A stretch of DNA of 64,000 bases from Lucinisca nassula (Eukaryota > Mollusca > Bivalvia > Lucinida > Lucinidae), in assembly GCA_963580285.1 (NCBI GenBank), contig OY757017.1:15016538-15080537 (forward strand), written 5' to 3'. This document shows, piece by piece, positions 17,411 through 28,814 of the stretch (the stretch's first letter is position 1; every line of letters starts with the position of its first letter). Both the position numbers and the translations under genes were made by a program. The notes below the pieces were generated by a model. The model was not told where the DNA came from. It saw nothing but the letters and a program-made list of their open reading frames with translations, and ran no database searches.

Positions 17411-17517
17411 GTAAAAGACAAGTGTGTCCTATACGTCATAGTCGATCTGGTTTCCAGCTCTTTGTAGTAAAACTCACATTATGAAGGTGACTCTAGCCGG
17501 GCTTTTTAATTTATTGT

Positions 17518-17571
17518 TAATGGTATAAGCTACTCAAATATCAGGCCTGTTACTTGAGTAGCTTATATCAT
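17518..17571. repeat. Inverted repeat (hairpin)
   Basis: GGTATAAGCTACTCAA and TTGAGTAGCTTATATCA are complementary arms with a spacer of about 16 bp. It could form a stem-loop; function unknown. Confidence 0.65.
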
Positions 17572-17854
17572 TGAAAAAATGACTACGCGAGATTTATGAC
17601 AAGAGTGCATAGCATTTTTATCACGCCTCATACTTGTAAATAAATACTTTGTTTTAATCACATACAAACAAGTTTTTTTACATTTTCACTTTTTTACATT
17701 TTTACTTTTTTACATTTTTATAATTTTCCGAGGTCACTCTAGTAGGAAAAATTGACGATTACAATATAATTTTCGCTGCGGATTACGGCGTAATCATACT
17801 CTGAATGGCTTGTTATGCATGACTGATAGAGTCATCTCCCCTGCTAGAGTTTAT

Positions 17855-18120
17855 CGAGGATTACGGCGTAAGCAGCAACAGAGTTTATTGTGGATTACGG
17901 CGTAAGCATCAACAGAGTTTATTGTGGATTACAGCGTAATCATCAACAGAGTTTATTGTGGATTACAGCGTTATCATCAACAGAGTTTATTGTGAATTAC
18001 AGCGTAATCATCAACAGAGTTTATTGTGAATTACAGCGTAATCATCAACAGAGTTTATTGTGAATTACAGCGTAATCATCAACAGAGTTTATTGTGAATT
18101 ACAGCGTAAGCATCAACAAA
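17855..18120. repeat. 34 bp iterons next to the right TIR, eight copies
   Basis: Units start at 17855, 17889, 17923, 17957, 17991, 18025, 18059 and 18093. Most contain GGATTACAGCGTAATC or a close variant, a palindrome with 5-6 bp arms (GATTAC-AGC-GTAATC), plus the constant CAACAGAGTTTAT. A further single palindrome lies at about 17782-17797. They abut the right TIR. Spacing by 34 bp is about three helical turns. They could be protein-binding iterons for replication or transposition (inference). Confidence 0.9.
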
Positions 18121-18142
18121 TCTTTTCGCTCCAATAATTTTT

Positions 18143-18679
18143 TCATTTTTTATTTTTGTGTTATTTTTTTTTTCTTTTTCTCACCCCCTCAGCCATTTTC
18201 CCACTGTACTCCCTTCACTTTTTTTTCACCCCACCCCTCCATCATTTTTGCACTGTACTCCCTTCACTTTTTTTATTTTTTGTGTTAGGAGAAAAAGCAT
18301 TTTTTTTTTCTCGAGGTGTGTTTTTTTAGGGGTGGGTATTTTTTTTTTTAGAGGTGCGTTTTTTTTAGGGGTGCGTTTTTTTTTTTTTTTTTTTTCACCC
18401 CCCTTTCATCACTTTGCCACAGTACTCCCTTCCTCTTTTTTTTGTGTATGTGTTTTTTTTTTTAGGGGTGTGTTGTTTTTTTTTGTTTTTTTTTAGGGGT
18501 GTGTTTTTTTTTTGTTTTTTTTTCAGGGGTGTGTTTTTTTTTTTTTTCGGGCAGGTTAGCCTAAAAGTGGGTTTGGGGTGGTGGGTTTAAAGGCCAAACC
18601 CACTTTTATTAGTCTAAACCTATAGGTGTGTTTTTTTTTTTTTTTTTTTAGGGTGTCCTATACCCGTGTGATATTGTGT
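18143..18679 (-). repeat. Right terminal inverted repeat, about 537 bp
   Basis: Reverse complement of the left TIR. The two differ by a few bases and by lengths of A/T runs, so they are highly similar but not identical. The outermost bases are ...CCCGTGTGATATTGTGT. Confidence 0.92.
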
Positions 18680-18685
18680 ATGGTT
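18680..18685. repeat. Target site duplication, right copy (ATGGTT)
   Basis: Perfect match to 2839-2844. The split SINE continues directly after it (CTCCCTGCACAGGGG). Confidence 0.88.
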
Positions 18686-18840
18686 CTCCCTGCACAGGGG
18701 GCCTCCAGTTAATGTCCCGAACTGAAGGACGTTGCACTTTGTGACATTCATCCCTGCAAATGATTCCAATGGAGTGTGTTCGGACACCGAAATTTGATCG
18801 CCACTGCGGGGGATCGAACCCAGGACCTCTGGCATCAATT
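18686..18840 (-). mobile_element. SINE, right part, split by the Polinton
   Basis: Continues the SINE of 2750-2844. Includes CCTCCAGTTAATGTCCCG, ATTCATCCCTGCAAATGATT and a box-B-like GGGGGATCGAACCC (tRNA head on the minus strand). It matches 29325-29520 in reverse complement. Confidence 0.75.
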
Positions 18841-18945
18841 GCAGGGATGAATGCCACAAAGTGCACAGTCCTTCTGATCGGGACGTCAACTGGAGGCCCC
18901 TTGTACAGGGAGAACCATCCCCTGCACAAATAAAAGATCCCTTCC
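18841..18945 (+). mobile_element. Second, opposite copy of the same SINE body
   Basis: GCAGGGATGAATG, GATCGGGACGTCAACTGGAG and AACCATCCCCTGCAC repeat the same family in plus orientation, head to head with the previous fragment. Confidence 0.65.
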
Positions 18946-20940
18946 AATATTATCTATCTTGTTGTTGTTGTATATCTATATCGCTGCCTATAATCTCCTG
19001 GTACTTAAGTAAGTCACTTGTGCATTTCCCTATGAGAAAAACACATGATGCTCCTATTACAATGCCCTTCAAAATCTTTTAGTGCTAGTTTTAATTATCT
19101 ATCTCCCCTCCTTCGATTGTAATGTACACCTGCACGTAAGCTTCGTATGAGGGTGTTGCAGTAAAAGAAGAAAAGGAATTCCAAGGCCCCCATTAGGCAT
19201 TAATTCATGCTTGATTGTATGACACACTGCGAGTCGGAACTACCATGGAAATACTGGAAATAAACGAAAACTAACCTGTTTCTGTCAAATAACGCAGCCG
19301 GAAGGTAAATAAAAGATTGGTACTCGATGTTTTTATTTTGCGCCAACTGTCAGACAGTTTGTCTATGAAACTGCAATAAGCGTCTCTGCAACATGGATCA
19401 ATAATAGAGAAGCAGTCATCGTGACGTTTTTGAAGAATCCGAATTTCAGGTTTTTATTTATTTATTTATTTTTATTTGGTCGGATACGTTAAAAAGTAAT
19501 ACATATAGCGGATTGAAAGACGAAAAAGAGAAAAAAGAATCGTAAAAGATGAATGTTGTACTAGACTGGGGACCGACTGTGTGAAAGGCAGACATTTTAT
19601 TAGAAGGAAGAACGCGTGAACCATACACAGGAAGTTGTCTCGCATAGTCTCACCGAGAATTCACGTGATTTGACCATCAAAAAATATTTATGAGGGAAGC
19701 GAATTACGTTGTTATGACAACGCGTGCACCTCTTAGTCTATAGACGGACATGTTCATGTCCGTAATAATAGCTCCTTCATAGTAGTTAACCCCAAAAATG
19801 GCTAAGTTCAAAAGTCGAAAAAAGAGTGTCAAAAATTAAATTGCCAAAATTACATGCATATATACAGACTACGACAGGTATAAAACTGTTTGAGGAGTTG
19901 CGCACACAAAGAACCCACAATCAAACTTCAAATAAGGGCAACAAAGGGAATAACTCCGCAAGATGAACCAAGAGTATTTCCCCTTGTGTAGTTTATCTTT
20001 ATTATAATAGTTAATGGGATTTTTAACTGAAACTAAACTGTTTAGACAGAAATCAATTTTATTTTGTTTTAAATTCAAATCAAATATTTTCAAATTATTT
20101 AATTTCTGCTATTTGTGTTGTTTGGCTTAATATATTTTACTTGTGTCAATAATTAGAGTAAATGTTCACCACTGCTCACGTATAATGAATATGAATTTTA
20201 TACTACTATTCTTCCCAATTTCAAGGCATGACCTAATAGTGTTGATGGGTCGTTGAACCCTTATATTGGGCCTTGGTGGCTTCCAATACGCGCGTATTTC
20301 TTAAGTGATCAATGACAAATTGGTCACCAATTTTGAAAGAATTTCAAAGAACATTCTACGTAAGTCTATATTTTTTTATTTTTTTTTTCATGTTTTTCGG
20401 CGATAACTCCTTATTTTTTTTATTTTTGTTCAACCCATCCAACGACTAAGCTCCGCCAACTTCTCAGACAGGTTTCATGCCCCTCAGTTATATGAGCAGG
20501 GCTGTAATCAGATGGAGAAACCTGTAATTAGAAGTTATGCAAAATTTTCTGTTTCCAAAAGTCCAAAAGTTTAACCAATATCTGTATTAGCACTGAATTT
20601 ATATTATTCTCCTCTCTGATACTTTCTGATCTCCAAAACTTTTTCATGTTGTGCTATGGGATGGAAGTCATTGCTTTTTTGAGCTGGGTTAAAATTAATA
20701 AGCATATTCTTATAAGCGAAAATGATTAAATGAATGGACTGTTTCCAGTCTAGTCCCACCTTGGCGGTGTGGTTTGACCATTTGTAGTCTGTTTCAGTGC
20801 TTGACTGAAAGATAATTATGTGAGTGATTCCAATATCTTGCATGTTTACAATGTGCACATTCGAAGGTGAAACACACTCGCAATGACTGGTGTAGTATTT
20901 TGAATATTTGATTAATATTGATCACATGCATATCATTAGA
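18946..20940. other. No gene or known repeat recognised
   Basis: About 2 kb of non-coding host DNA. The only structure noted is a 20 bp palindrome at about 19742-19761 (ACGGACATG-TT-CATGTCCGT). Open frames here are short and featureless. Confidence 0.45.
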
Positions 20941-21029
20941 CTTATATAAGTCCTAGATGTTAATAGTTGTGTTCATGCATTCCCACACACACCCAACACA
21001 ACTATTAACATCTAGGACTTATATAATCT
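20941..21029. repeat. Inverted repeat with arms of about 32 bp
   Basis: TTATATAAGTCCTAGATG...AGTTGTGTT is followed, after a spacer of about 21 bp, by its complement AACACAACT...CATCTAGGACTTATATAA. The arms are perfect or nearly so. Confidence 0.85.
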
Positions 21030-21150
21030 AGCATATGATCTGTATTGTCTTTACTATGCATTACGGAAACATGCCTATACTTCATGTAATACATTGAAAA
21101 TTATTTTCGCCAAAAAGTGAACTTGAAATTTTAAGCTGAAAAATTGTGAT

Positions 21151-21330
21151 ATTTTTCTTATTTCTGCTATAAAGATAGATTGTGAGTACACGTTAGAACC
21201 GCCACATCAAGGCGGTTCTAACGAGTACTGTACCCACAATCTATATTTTAAAGCAGAAATAAGAAAAATAAGGTATACCCCGGTAAACCCCAGTTTTACT
21301 ATATAAAAGTGGGGTTCAATGGGGTCAAAA
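21151..21330. repeat. Foldback element core (hairpin family F)
   Basis: A nested palindrome of about 110 bp: outer arms TTTTTCTTATTTCTGCT and complement, inner arms GTTAGAACCGCC and GGCGGTTCTAAC. A second hairpin built on AAACCCCAGTTTTACTATAT...GTGGGGTT follows at about 21275-21327. This pair of hairpins recurs many times in the window. Confidence 0.88.
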
Positions 21331-21509
21331 TTAAACAGGCCCATTTTCGTGATAGTTTCCCGACTAAACCACGTTTTTCGTGTTTTTGACTGTCTACACT
21401 TTAAAGATTTGAACAACGTCCTTTCAGTTGGACGCTTCGTTGGCTGCCCGGGATTTATCCATATACAATTAGAGAGGTCACGTATACCCCCGGCCAGTGC
21501 CACACTCTG

Positions 21510-21735
21510 ATATATGGGCGCCGTCAAGCGATTTTGGTACTTATCGCCTATGCGAGCAGCGAAGGTTCAGGCGAGCCTGCGCATCCGCGCAGTCTCGCCA
21601 GAACCTTCGCTGCTCGTTCATACAAGCAGTGAATCAAGAGGAACCTTCAGACAGAAAGCCATATCCCTGGTCCCTCTGAATGGCTGGGCATGCGCACTTA
21701 AAATTTGTCATGACGAATGCTTGCAGACACAAATC
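21510..21735. repeat. Dispersed repeat, copy 1 (hairpin around a CTGCGCATCCGCGCAG core)
   Basis: Nearly identical to 36530-36760. Contains arms GCAGCGAAGGTTC and GAACCTTCGCTGC flanking the core CTGCGCATCCGCGCAG. Both copies sit directly after a family F hairpin. Confidence 0.82.
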
Positions 21736-21839
21736 TCGCGGGTGGGGCTCATATCTTTCGAGCTTGTATGTAATATGAACGAAGTAAGAACCTATAAATG
21801 TGCTTGTAAAAGCTAAACCAAACAAAATTCCTAAATGGA

Positions 21840-22290
21840 CTAATGGAGTGAGGACATCAAAGGTACTGAAGTGGTGGAGGCATCAATGTTACTGAAGCAG
21901 CAGGGTGGGGTATGAATCAATGAAATCTTTGGACTGGTATGCGACATCGATGCAAGGGTCAACTGAATTTGTCTTAGAGTTTAGACCATACTGGCATCTA
22001 TAAACTTTGTCATAAAACTTTAACCAAATGTAAAATTTCTAAGTCTGTGACATTGATCTCAAGGTCACAGTTGGGGTGGGACATGCATCAGTGAAATCTT
22101 TAGAGCATAATGTAACTTCAGTGTAAGTATCAACTAAATCTATCAAAGGGTTCAGAAGATACAATCTCTTAGAAACTTTGACGCAAAACCTTAACCAAAA
22201 TGTTAACGGACGGACGGCCGGAAAGACGGACGAACGGACGAACGGCAGGACGAAGCTATATACCCCCATAGCATACATCGTAGCCATTTA
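21840..22290. repeat. Repeat tail with GGACGGAC run
   Basis: Two diverged units (ATCAATGAAATCTTTGGA and CATCAGTGAAATCTTTAGAG) end in a GACGGACGGACGGCC-type run and TATACCCCCATAGCATAC. This is the usual end of a mollusc-type tandem repeat. No coding evidence. Confidence 0.6.
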
Positions 22291-22624
22291 ATTACATTTC
22301 GAGAGTGTGAGTGACAGAATTTGACTTAGTTTTTAGCGAAAAAGCCAAATATTGTAAAAAGTCCATCTGATTAGACCAAAAGGTATACAACTCTGGAGAC
22401 TGAATCCCCCACGAGAAATTGGCGGAGCTTCTCCTCTACAACTTACTCGTTGGATGTGTTGATCAAAAATCAAAAGTAAAAATGTTATCACCAAAAACGC
22501 GGCAAAAATATAAATCAAAGCACTGAGAGTACTGGTGGGTCGATTGTCTCTGGGTGTAGTTAGGAAAAATGGGCCTGAGCGTGTACTGTTTCGTTTAACC
22601 CTTAAACTCATTTACTGAAAGCAA

Positions 22625-22760
22625 TCCGTGTAGACCCTGATCAGACGCTGCGTTTTTCGGCGCCTGACCCTTAAATTCCTATACTCTAAGCAAACAGTGA
22701 AGACCCTGATCAGACGCCGCGTTCTGCGGCGTCTGATCTGGGTCTTCACTGTTTGCCAAG
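22625..22760. repeat. Hairpin MITE (GATCAGACGC family)
   Basis: AGTGAAGACCCTGATCAGAC and its complement, GTCTGATCTGGGTCTTCACT, flank GCCGCGTTCTGCGGC. The element ends in the word TGTTTGCC, as in other copies. Confidence 0.78.
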
Positions 22761-23454
22761 CCCAACCCATGATTCCAGCTCAGATTTTACAGTTAACCTT
22801 TTACGTAAACACGATGACCTCACTGCGATAAAATTCTATAAATAATTTGCGTGGATTCCTACAAATCAGTGATAGTCACGTGGACTCCAGCACTAATAGA
22901 GATTTTGTCCTTTATACCTTTGGGTCGATTGATAAACAATCGACCCAAAAATGACTTTATAAACATACCACTGTACATATCTTTCGCACGCTCAGCGAGA
23001 AAATTATCTTCTGAAAATTGTCATCTCTGTTTATGTCTTCTGCTGAATCTTCTGCATGCGGGCAAACGCTATGGATCCAGATCAGACTGCCCCTGGACGA
23101 GCCTACATCTAAGGTAGGCTGGTCTTGGACCACACTGTTTGCAACAATTTAATGGCTTTTAAACTAAACGGCAGACGACAAAACAGACGACAAGTGTTGT
23201 GATTGACATCTTATGGGTTAAATGTGAATCTGTAAGTTTGCGTTGAAGACAAAACAGGTTTCGATGATTAATGAATGGACATCATTATCATAGCTGCTCC
23301 CCTGCTTCAGATAATAGATTGTGCCCGGGTGTTCGGTAGAATCGCATTATGCTTGGAGCAGAAATGCGACAAATGTGACAAATATAAATTATGAAAATCA
23401 AAGCATAGCCAATTAGCCAATATGTGGGAATATAAGAATCTGATATGGGGTTCT

Positions 23455-23720
23455 GTTGTAGATTAGCGTTTCCAACCCGAGGGATGACCGTGCTGAGTGG
23501 AACCGCTCAGCACGGTCATCCCGAGGGCTGGAAAAGCCCATCTACAACAGAACCCCATATCTGATTCTTTTTCTTGCACAACACCTCCGGTTAGTTTTGA
23601 CAGCTCAGCACGGTTCCGCTAAGCACGGTCATCCCGAGGGCTGGAAACGCCCACCTACAACAGAACCCCATATCTGATTCTTTTTCTTGCACAACACCTC
23701 CGGTTAGTTTTGACAGCTTG
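23455..23720. repeat. Palindrome followed by a direct duplication
   Basis: TTCTGTTGTAGAT...GATGACCGTGCTGAG is mirrored by CTCAGCACGGTCATC...ATCTACAACAGAA. The segment from CGGTCATCCCGAGGGCTGG to TTAGTTTTGACAGC is then repeated once, at about 23511-23605 and 23624-23718. Confidence 0.8.
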
Positions 23721-24054
23721 CACATGTATATTGTTTACAAAATAAAAGTAATGCGGAAGTAGTTCCGGCAGTTGAATAGAATTGAAGCGCATTTGTGTTA
23801 GTTGCCTGGGTCGGAACACCAGGGTCAGAAAATAAATTTCTATCCCAGGGTAAAATCACGGATTTCCTTGTCTGGTGTGCAAGAAGGTAATTTTAATGTT
23901 GGTGTTTCCATTGAGTCTAGTTATCTGGTTATTTCATGTTTGTGTTTCTTTCCCTTTGGTGTCTCTGATGCGAGCTGTGGGTTAATTGAATCGATTCTTG
24001 ATCATTGCCTTTATTTCCACTTTTTATATAGAGAGAAATCTGGGGTTTACGGGT

Positions 24055-24172
24055 GTATACAATACTTTTCTTACTTCTGCTCCAAAATATAGGTTGCGGG
24101 TAGCTCGTTAGAACCGCTTTAATCTAACGAGCATCTACAATCAATGTTTGCAGTATAAATAAGAAAAATATT
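24055..24172. repeat. Foldback element core (family F), degenerate
   Basis: Contains CTCGTTAGAACCGC and TCTAACGAG inside outer arms CTTACTTCTGCTCC...ATAAATAAGAAAAAT. The inner loop is shortened. Confidence 0.72.
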
Positions 24173-24439
24173 ACGGATTTTCATCAGAAAAGTAGCCATT
24201 TTGGAGATGTGCAAAAATTTTAACTTTGTCGTTTTGTTTATTTGTATTGGAGTTTAACGGCCCAGTCAACGCTATTTTAGGTTATTTCTGAGCCGGTCCG
24301 TTTACCTATCCACACTTTTCCTGGGCAGGCTTATACTTAAGCGGTTAACCAGAACAGTGCACATTCTTTCACCAGAAACTGAAAATTGCCCTTCTTGAAT
24401 CAGCGGAAGGAAGAGAATGACCGTAGAAAATATTTCAAG

Positions 24440-24640
24440 ATCAAACTCCACGAAAGAATGTAGCCGACCCCGTCAGGTATCGAACCCGCGCCCTCCTGAT
24501 CACCAGTCAGACGCGCATCCGACTGAGCTACCGAGGCCTGCTCATCTTTGTCGCACGGGTGTATTATCGTAATGGTAGGGCTTGAGATGTCATTTCATCT
24601 CAATGTCGGGTAAATTAACACACACACAAATACACTCAAA
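24440..24640 (-). mobile_element. tRNA-derived SINE
   Basis: On the minus strand a tRNA-like head (24466-24538) has box A TAGCTCAGTCGGATGCG and box B GGGTTCGATACC. The same head in plus orientation lies at 28815-28895. The anticodon arm is complementary (GTCTGACTGGTGATCAGG type), but the body shows it is a SINE. Sequence past the head contains the TGAGATGTCATTTCATCTCA word of another family. Confidence 0.65.
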
Positions 24641-24756
24641 AAACAAGACAGTATTAATCAAAGTACTGAGAGTGCTGATGGGGCGATAGCTTGTGATCAA
24701 TGGTAGGGTTAGGCAATTTTAGCGTCTGGTTGGTATTTTAAATCAGACACTTAAAT

Positions 24757-25330
24757 GGTGTATTCCTTGCTTCCAAAGGATAACCCTTTTATAGAACATA
24801 TTTAACTTCACTACAGCTGGTGTGTGGGAATATGTGGCGGCGGTAAAAAGTCTCCCTGCCATACATCATAGTGTAGATTATATTTTCTTGTCCTTTGGGA
24901 TCATTGATTCCATTGTGGAATTTTGAAGATATCTGAGGGTCACTGATAGGCCTAATTGGCCGAAACTAGATAGTCTGACCCATAAAACATATACACTCCA
25001 TATTTTGCACTTCTGTGGTGTATTCCTTGCTTCCAAAGAATAACCCTTTTATAGAACATATTTAACTTCACTACAGCTGGTGTGTGGGAATGTGTGGCGG
25101 CGGTAAAACGTCTCCCTGCCCTACATCATAGTGTAGATTATTTTTTCTTGTCCTTTGGGATCATTGATTCCATTGTGGAATTTTGAAGATATCTGAGGGT
25201 CACTGATGAGGCCTAATTGGCCGAAACTAGCTAATCTGGTCCAGAAAACATGTACACTCCATATTTTTCACTTCTGTGGTGTATTCCTTGCTTCCAAAGG
25301 ATAACCCTTTTATAGATCATAAAGCATATA
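24757..25330 (+). repeat. Tandem array of a unit of about 257 bp
   Basis: GGTGTATTCCTTGCTTCCAA recurs at 24757, 25017 and 25277, with the rest of the unit nearly identical (TTCACTACAGCTGGTGTGTG linker, then CATCATAGTGTAGATTAT and a GGTCACTGAT word). Related units occur at 45730-46330, 46775-47240, 50287-50486 and 58720-59640. Confidence 0.88.
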
Positions 25331-25559
25331 TTTTTTAATAAAATCCAATGAGCATAGCTGTTTGAAGCTATTCTGGGCCAGCAGTCATGTTAACGCAATA
25401 AAACCCATGTTGAAAATCTGTTGAAGCATGAGTTTTGATCTTTGGATCAAATTTGCTTTGTTTACGTTACACGTTAGAGCGATGTAACGTTGTCCCAGTG
25501 AACGTAGCAATTAAATGCCCCACCATTCAAAAATGGCGGGGTATTATGTTATACCCTCC
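25331..25559. other. Spacer, nothing recognised
   Basis: Non-coding. Includes CGTTACACGTTAGAGCGATGTAACG-like inverted words near 25465-25490 but no clear element. Confidence 0.35.
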
Positions 25560-26770
25560 GAAGTTTTGAGTGTCCGTACGTGCATCCATCAGCGCCTCAC
25601 AGTTTCGTGTCCGCTACATAACTCTGATACGGTTGAGATATTTTCACGAAACTTCACAGATATGTAGAGTACTTTCAGACGACATACAGAACATATGAAC
25701 CGTAACTCTGATTTCCTACTGTTTGAGTTGTTGCCCTTTGAACATTAAACATAGCCATTCCAGTCATAGTTTCTTGTCCGCTCCATAAATTCGATACCGT
25801 TTGAGGTATTTCCATGAAACTTTACAGATATGTAGATCACCGTGAGACGACGTGTAAAACATATGAACCGTAAGTCTGATTTTCCGTCCGTTTGGAGCTG
25901 TTGCCTTTTGAACATTGAACATAGCCATTTCAATCATAGTTGCATGTCCGCTCCATAACTTCGACAGCATTTGAGATATTTTCATGAAACTTCACAGATA
26001 TGTAAAGCATCATGAGACAACGTGCAGAACATATGAACCATAACTCTGGTTTTCCTACTTTTGGAGTTATTGCTCTTTGAACATTGAACATAGCCATTTC
26101 GGTCATAGCTTCGTGTCCGCTTCATGACTTCGATACCATTTGAGATATTTCCATGAAACTTCACAGGTATGTAGAGCACCATGAGACGACGTGCAGAACA
26201 TATGAACCATAACTCTGTTTTCCTACTTTTGGAGTTATTGCTCTTTGAACATTGAAAATAGTCATTTCTGTCATAGCTTCGTTTCCACTCCATAACTTCG
26301 ATACCATTTGAGATATTTCCATGAAACTTCACAGGTATGTAGAGCACCATGAGACGACTTGCAGAACATATGAACCGTAACTCTGATTTCCTTCTGCTGG
26401 AGTTATTGCCCTTTGAACTTTGAACATAGCTGCTGCTATCAGTTTTGTGTCCGCTCCATAACTCTGATACCATTTGAGATATTTTCACTAAACTTAAAAG
26501 ATATGTAGTGCACTGTGAGATGACATGTAGAACATATGAACCGTAGCTCTGATTTTCCTACTTTTGGAGTTGTTGCCCTATGATAGCTATTTCTGTCCTA
26601 GTTTCGTGTCCGTTCCATAACATGGATAACGTTTGAGATATTTCCATGAAACTTCACTGATATGTAGAGCAGAATGAAACGACGTGCAGAACATATGAAC
26701 CATAACTCTGATTTTCATACTTTTGTAGTTATCACCCCTTGAACATAGCCATTTCTATCATGTAATCTGT
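25560..26770. repeat. Tandem array of about 168 bp units, seven copies
   Basis: The words GTCCGCTCCATAACT, GAGATATTTTCATGAAACTT, CAGATATGTAGAGCA, GAACATATGAACC and TTGGAGTTATTGC recur with starts near 25606, 25771, 25946, 26114, 26282, 26448 and 26608. The period is close to 56 codons, which explains the minus-strand open frames of up to 168 residues with internal repeats. I see no conserved domain and treat them as non-coding. Confidence 0.88.
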
Positions 26771-27164
26771 TCGAAGCACTATATCTCTTGAACCTAATGA
26801 TTGATTCTGACTAAACTAGCATGGTTACATCACTAGGATGGGGAAAACAGTATTTAGGTTTTGGTGACCTTGACCTTATTTTCAAGGACACAGGCCCGGA
26901 AAAACTGCCAATTTCAGTGGGCCAAAGATGGCTTACCTGCACACAGTCTCATGAACATAGCAATGAAATGTGGTCTAACTTGGTACAAAAATATCATTGC
27001 AATTGATCAAATATTTGACCAGATTTTGAAGACCTTGACTTTAGTTTAAAGGACATCGGCCCCCAGAAACGGAAAATGAGAATTTTATTTCTGGTTTACT
27101 TTCTTTTGGAGCCATGGCTCTTGAACGTTGAAAATAGTCACCGTAGTCATGTATTCCTGTCAAC
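26771..27164. other. Non-coding spacer, probable decayed end of the array
   Basis: Fragments such as TGACCTTGACCTTATTTTCAAGG resemble decayed tandem-repeat bodies. No gene is seen. Confidence 0.4.
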
Positions 27165-27169
27165 TTTAT

Positions 27170-28019
27170 CAGGTAAAAGAAAGTTGTTTTATTTAAAGAC
27201 TGTCTTTAAATTTAAAGACAGTCTTTTAATTTAAAGTAGAAGTAAAACAAAGATCAGGAATTGATACAATTAACTTACTCCATCCATAAAAGACACCAAA
27301 GACTTTTTAGTCTGTAGATTTAAAGACTAACACTGAGTAACACAAAGGAAAATCATGAACATGATGTAACACGAAAAAATCGCATTCCCATAGGCAGCCT
27401 CAGTCTTCATCTTATTAATAAAAGGTGCGTTGCTATAGACTGCATGTATTTTATTGTCTTTTAATATCGTTTTAATGATAGAAATAATTAAGAAATAAAA
27501 CAACACAGTTCCTTCCCTTAGACCACAAATGCCGTGAAAGTTCGCAGTAAGGGAGGAAATATATGTCAAAGGTCGAACATAAGATGAGTTTCGTACTGAC
27601 GTCATTTCGTTTTCGGACATTTTACTGTTGTAGTCCGTCTGAAACTTTCATCAATTTTAGTTGTCAGAAAAACTGTATGTCGAAGCGAGTGGTCGGTATA
27701 TTGACAAAATGATAAAATCTTTATACACATTCATTCCTCAGTTCATTTTACAAATGAATCTTATTACAAAACCTATTTTTCTGAGAACTCTTCAATTACG
27801 GTTGAAGAAATTTAATAAAATAGAGACAACTATATAATTTGCATTCACACATAATTAAATATTCCATAGATAACGGCCAAATTACTATGAACAGCAAAGT
27901 GCGATTTTTCCGTTTTACACCATTTTCATTATTTTATTTGTGTCAGTCTTTAAATTTACAGACTAAAAAGTCCTTAAATTTAAAGACAGTCTTTAAATAA
28001 AACAACTTTCTTCTACCTG
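27170..28019. mobile_element. Non-autonomous DNA transposon, 850 bp, with TIRs and 5 bp TSD
   Basis: Both ends carry CAGGTAaAAGAAAGTTGTTT...TTTAAAGACTGTCTTTAAATTT (about 45 bp) in inverted orientation. Outside lie TTTAT at 27165-27169 and TTTAT at 28020-28024. Sub-terminal copies of CAGTCTTTAAATTT and AGACTAAAAAGTC recur at both ends. No transposase is encoded; the inner ORFs are short and unrelated to known enzymes. The superfamily cannot be set from ends alone. Confidence 0.82.
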
Positions 28020-28024
28020 TTTAT

Positions 28025-28799
28025 TAAGGGAAATAGTAATACATCCTTACTTTGAATTCCTTTTTCAGTGTGATATGGCACTTGCTTGGTGTAATTGTAG
28101 TGGCGGGGCATCATGCAGTGCTTGCAGTTTTATTAAGTGTTGCAGAACAGACGTTATCGTTTTAACAACGTTTTGAACTAGCCGCCATGCCCTTTTAGTT
28201 TAACGGTCGCATCTGAAGAGGTGATATGGAGTTGTTGGGCGTTTTCGTCACAATTTGTCGTTGGAAATGCAAGACTGACGACCATGTGCAATAACATTTG
28301 TCTGGTCCCTCGAAGATATTCAGACAGCTTCTTTGGAATCCTGCAAATGTTATTCATGAAAAACTATGGATGATCCCTTTAATTGTTCAAATGGGGCTTG
28401 AATATATTGGAAGGTGGCTTATGAGGCCTACTTTGGCAAAACTAGCTAATCTGGTCTAGAAAACTTGACCACTCGATGTTTTAATTCGTTTGTGGAGTTT
28501 CATTTTTTTCCAGAGCATAAACCGTTAAAGAAGACATATACATGTATTACGCCTGATATAAAGTGACTGTTTGTTCACCGATTTTTTGTTTTCACTGTTG
28601 TTCTTGTTTCTTTCAATTATTTTAAATTTTCGGTAAAAAAAAATTATATTTCTTAATCGTTACTAGCAAGTATTCAAGCTGAATAAATTTATTTTGGTGT
28701 GTAACGAACAAGTCAACACTTTTTAGGTCATTTTTGAGCTGGTCAGTTTACCTACGCACACTTGTCCTACGTAATCGGTAAACCACTACAGTGCACATT
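28025..28799. other. No gene recognised
   Basis: Non-coding host sequence. A short piece of the GGTCTAGAAAAC/GAGGCCTACTTTGG repeat occurs near 28400-28480. Confidence 0.4.
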
Positions 28800-28814
28800 C
28801 TTTCACCAGAAACT

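Larger units (their letters stand above)
2845..18679. mobile_element. Complete Polinton/Maverick (adintovirus-like) element, 15,835 bp
   Basis: The element is bounded by inverted repeats of about 538 bp and a 6 bp target duplication. It contains the expected Polinton modules: integrase, protein-primed PolB, FtsK/HerA-type packaging ATPase and jelly-roll capsid proteins. Genes face both ways, are packed with gaps of a few bases to 30 bp, and are clearly more AT-rich than the host flanks. Coding fills 3411-16502. A 1.6 kb non-coding right arm with repeats lies between the last gene and the right TIR. It differs from a textbook Polinton in lacking a recognisable adenain-like cysteine protease. 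Four single-base frame breaks are present. Capsid genes suggest it could form virions (inference). Confidence 0.95.

Noticed and set aside
17855..18120. Possible CRISPR-like array
   Set aside because: Eukaryotic context and no variable spacers: the whole 34 bp unit repeats, so these are iterons.
25745..26488. Three minus-strand ORFs with related peptides (62-168 codons)
   Set aside because: They read a tandem repeat of about 168 bp (56 codons); frames shift between units and no family is recognised.
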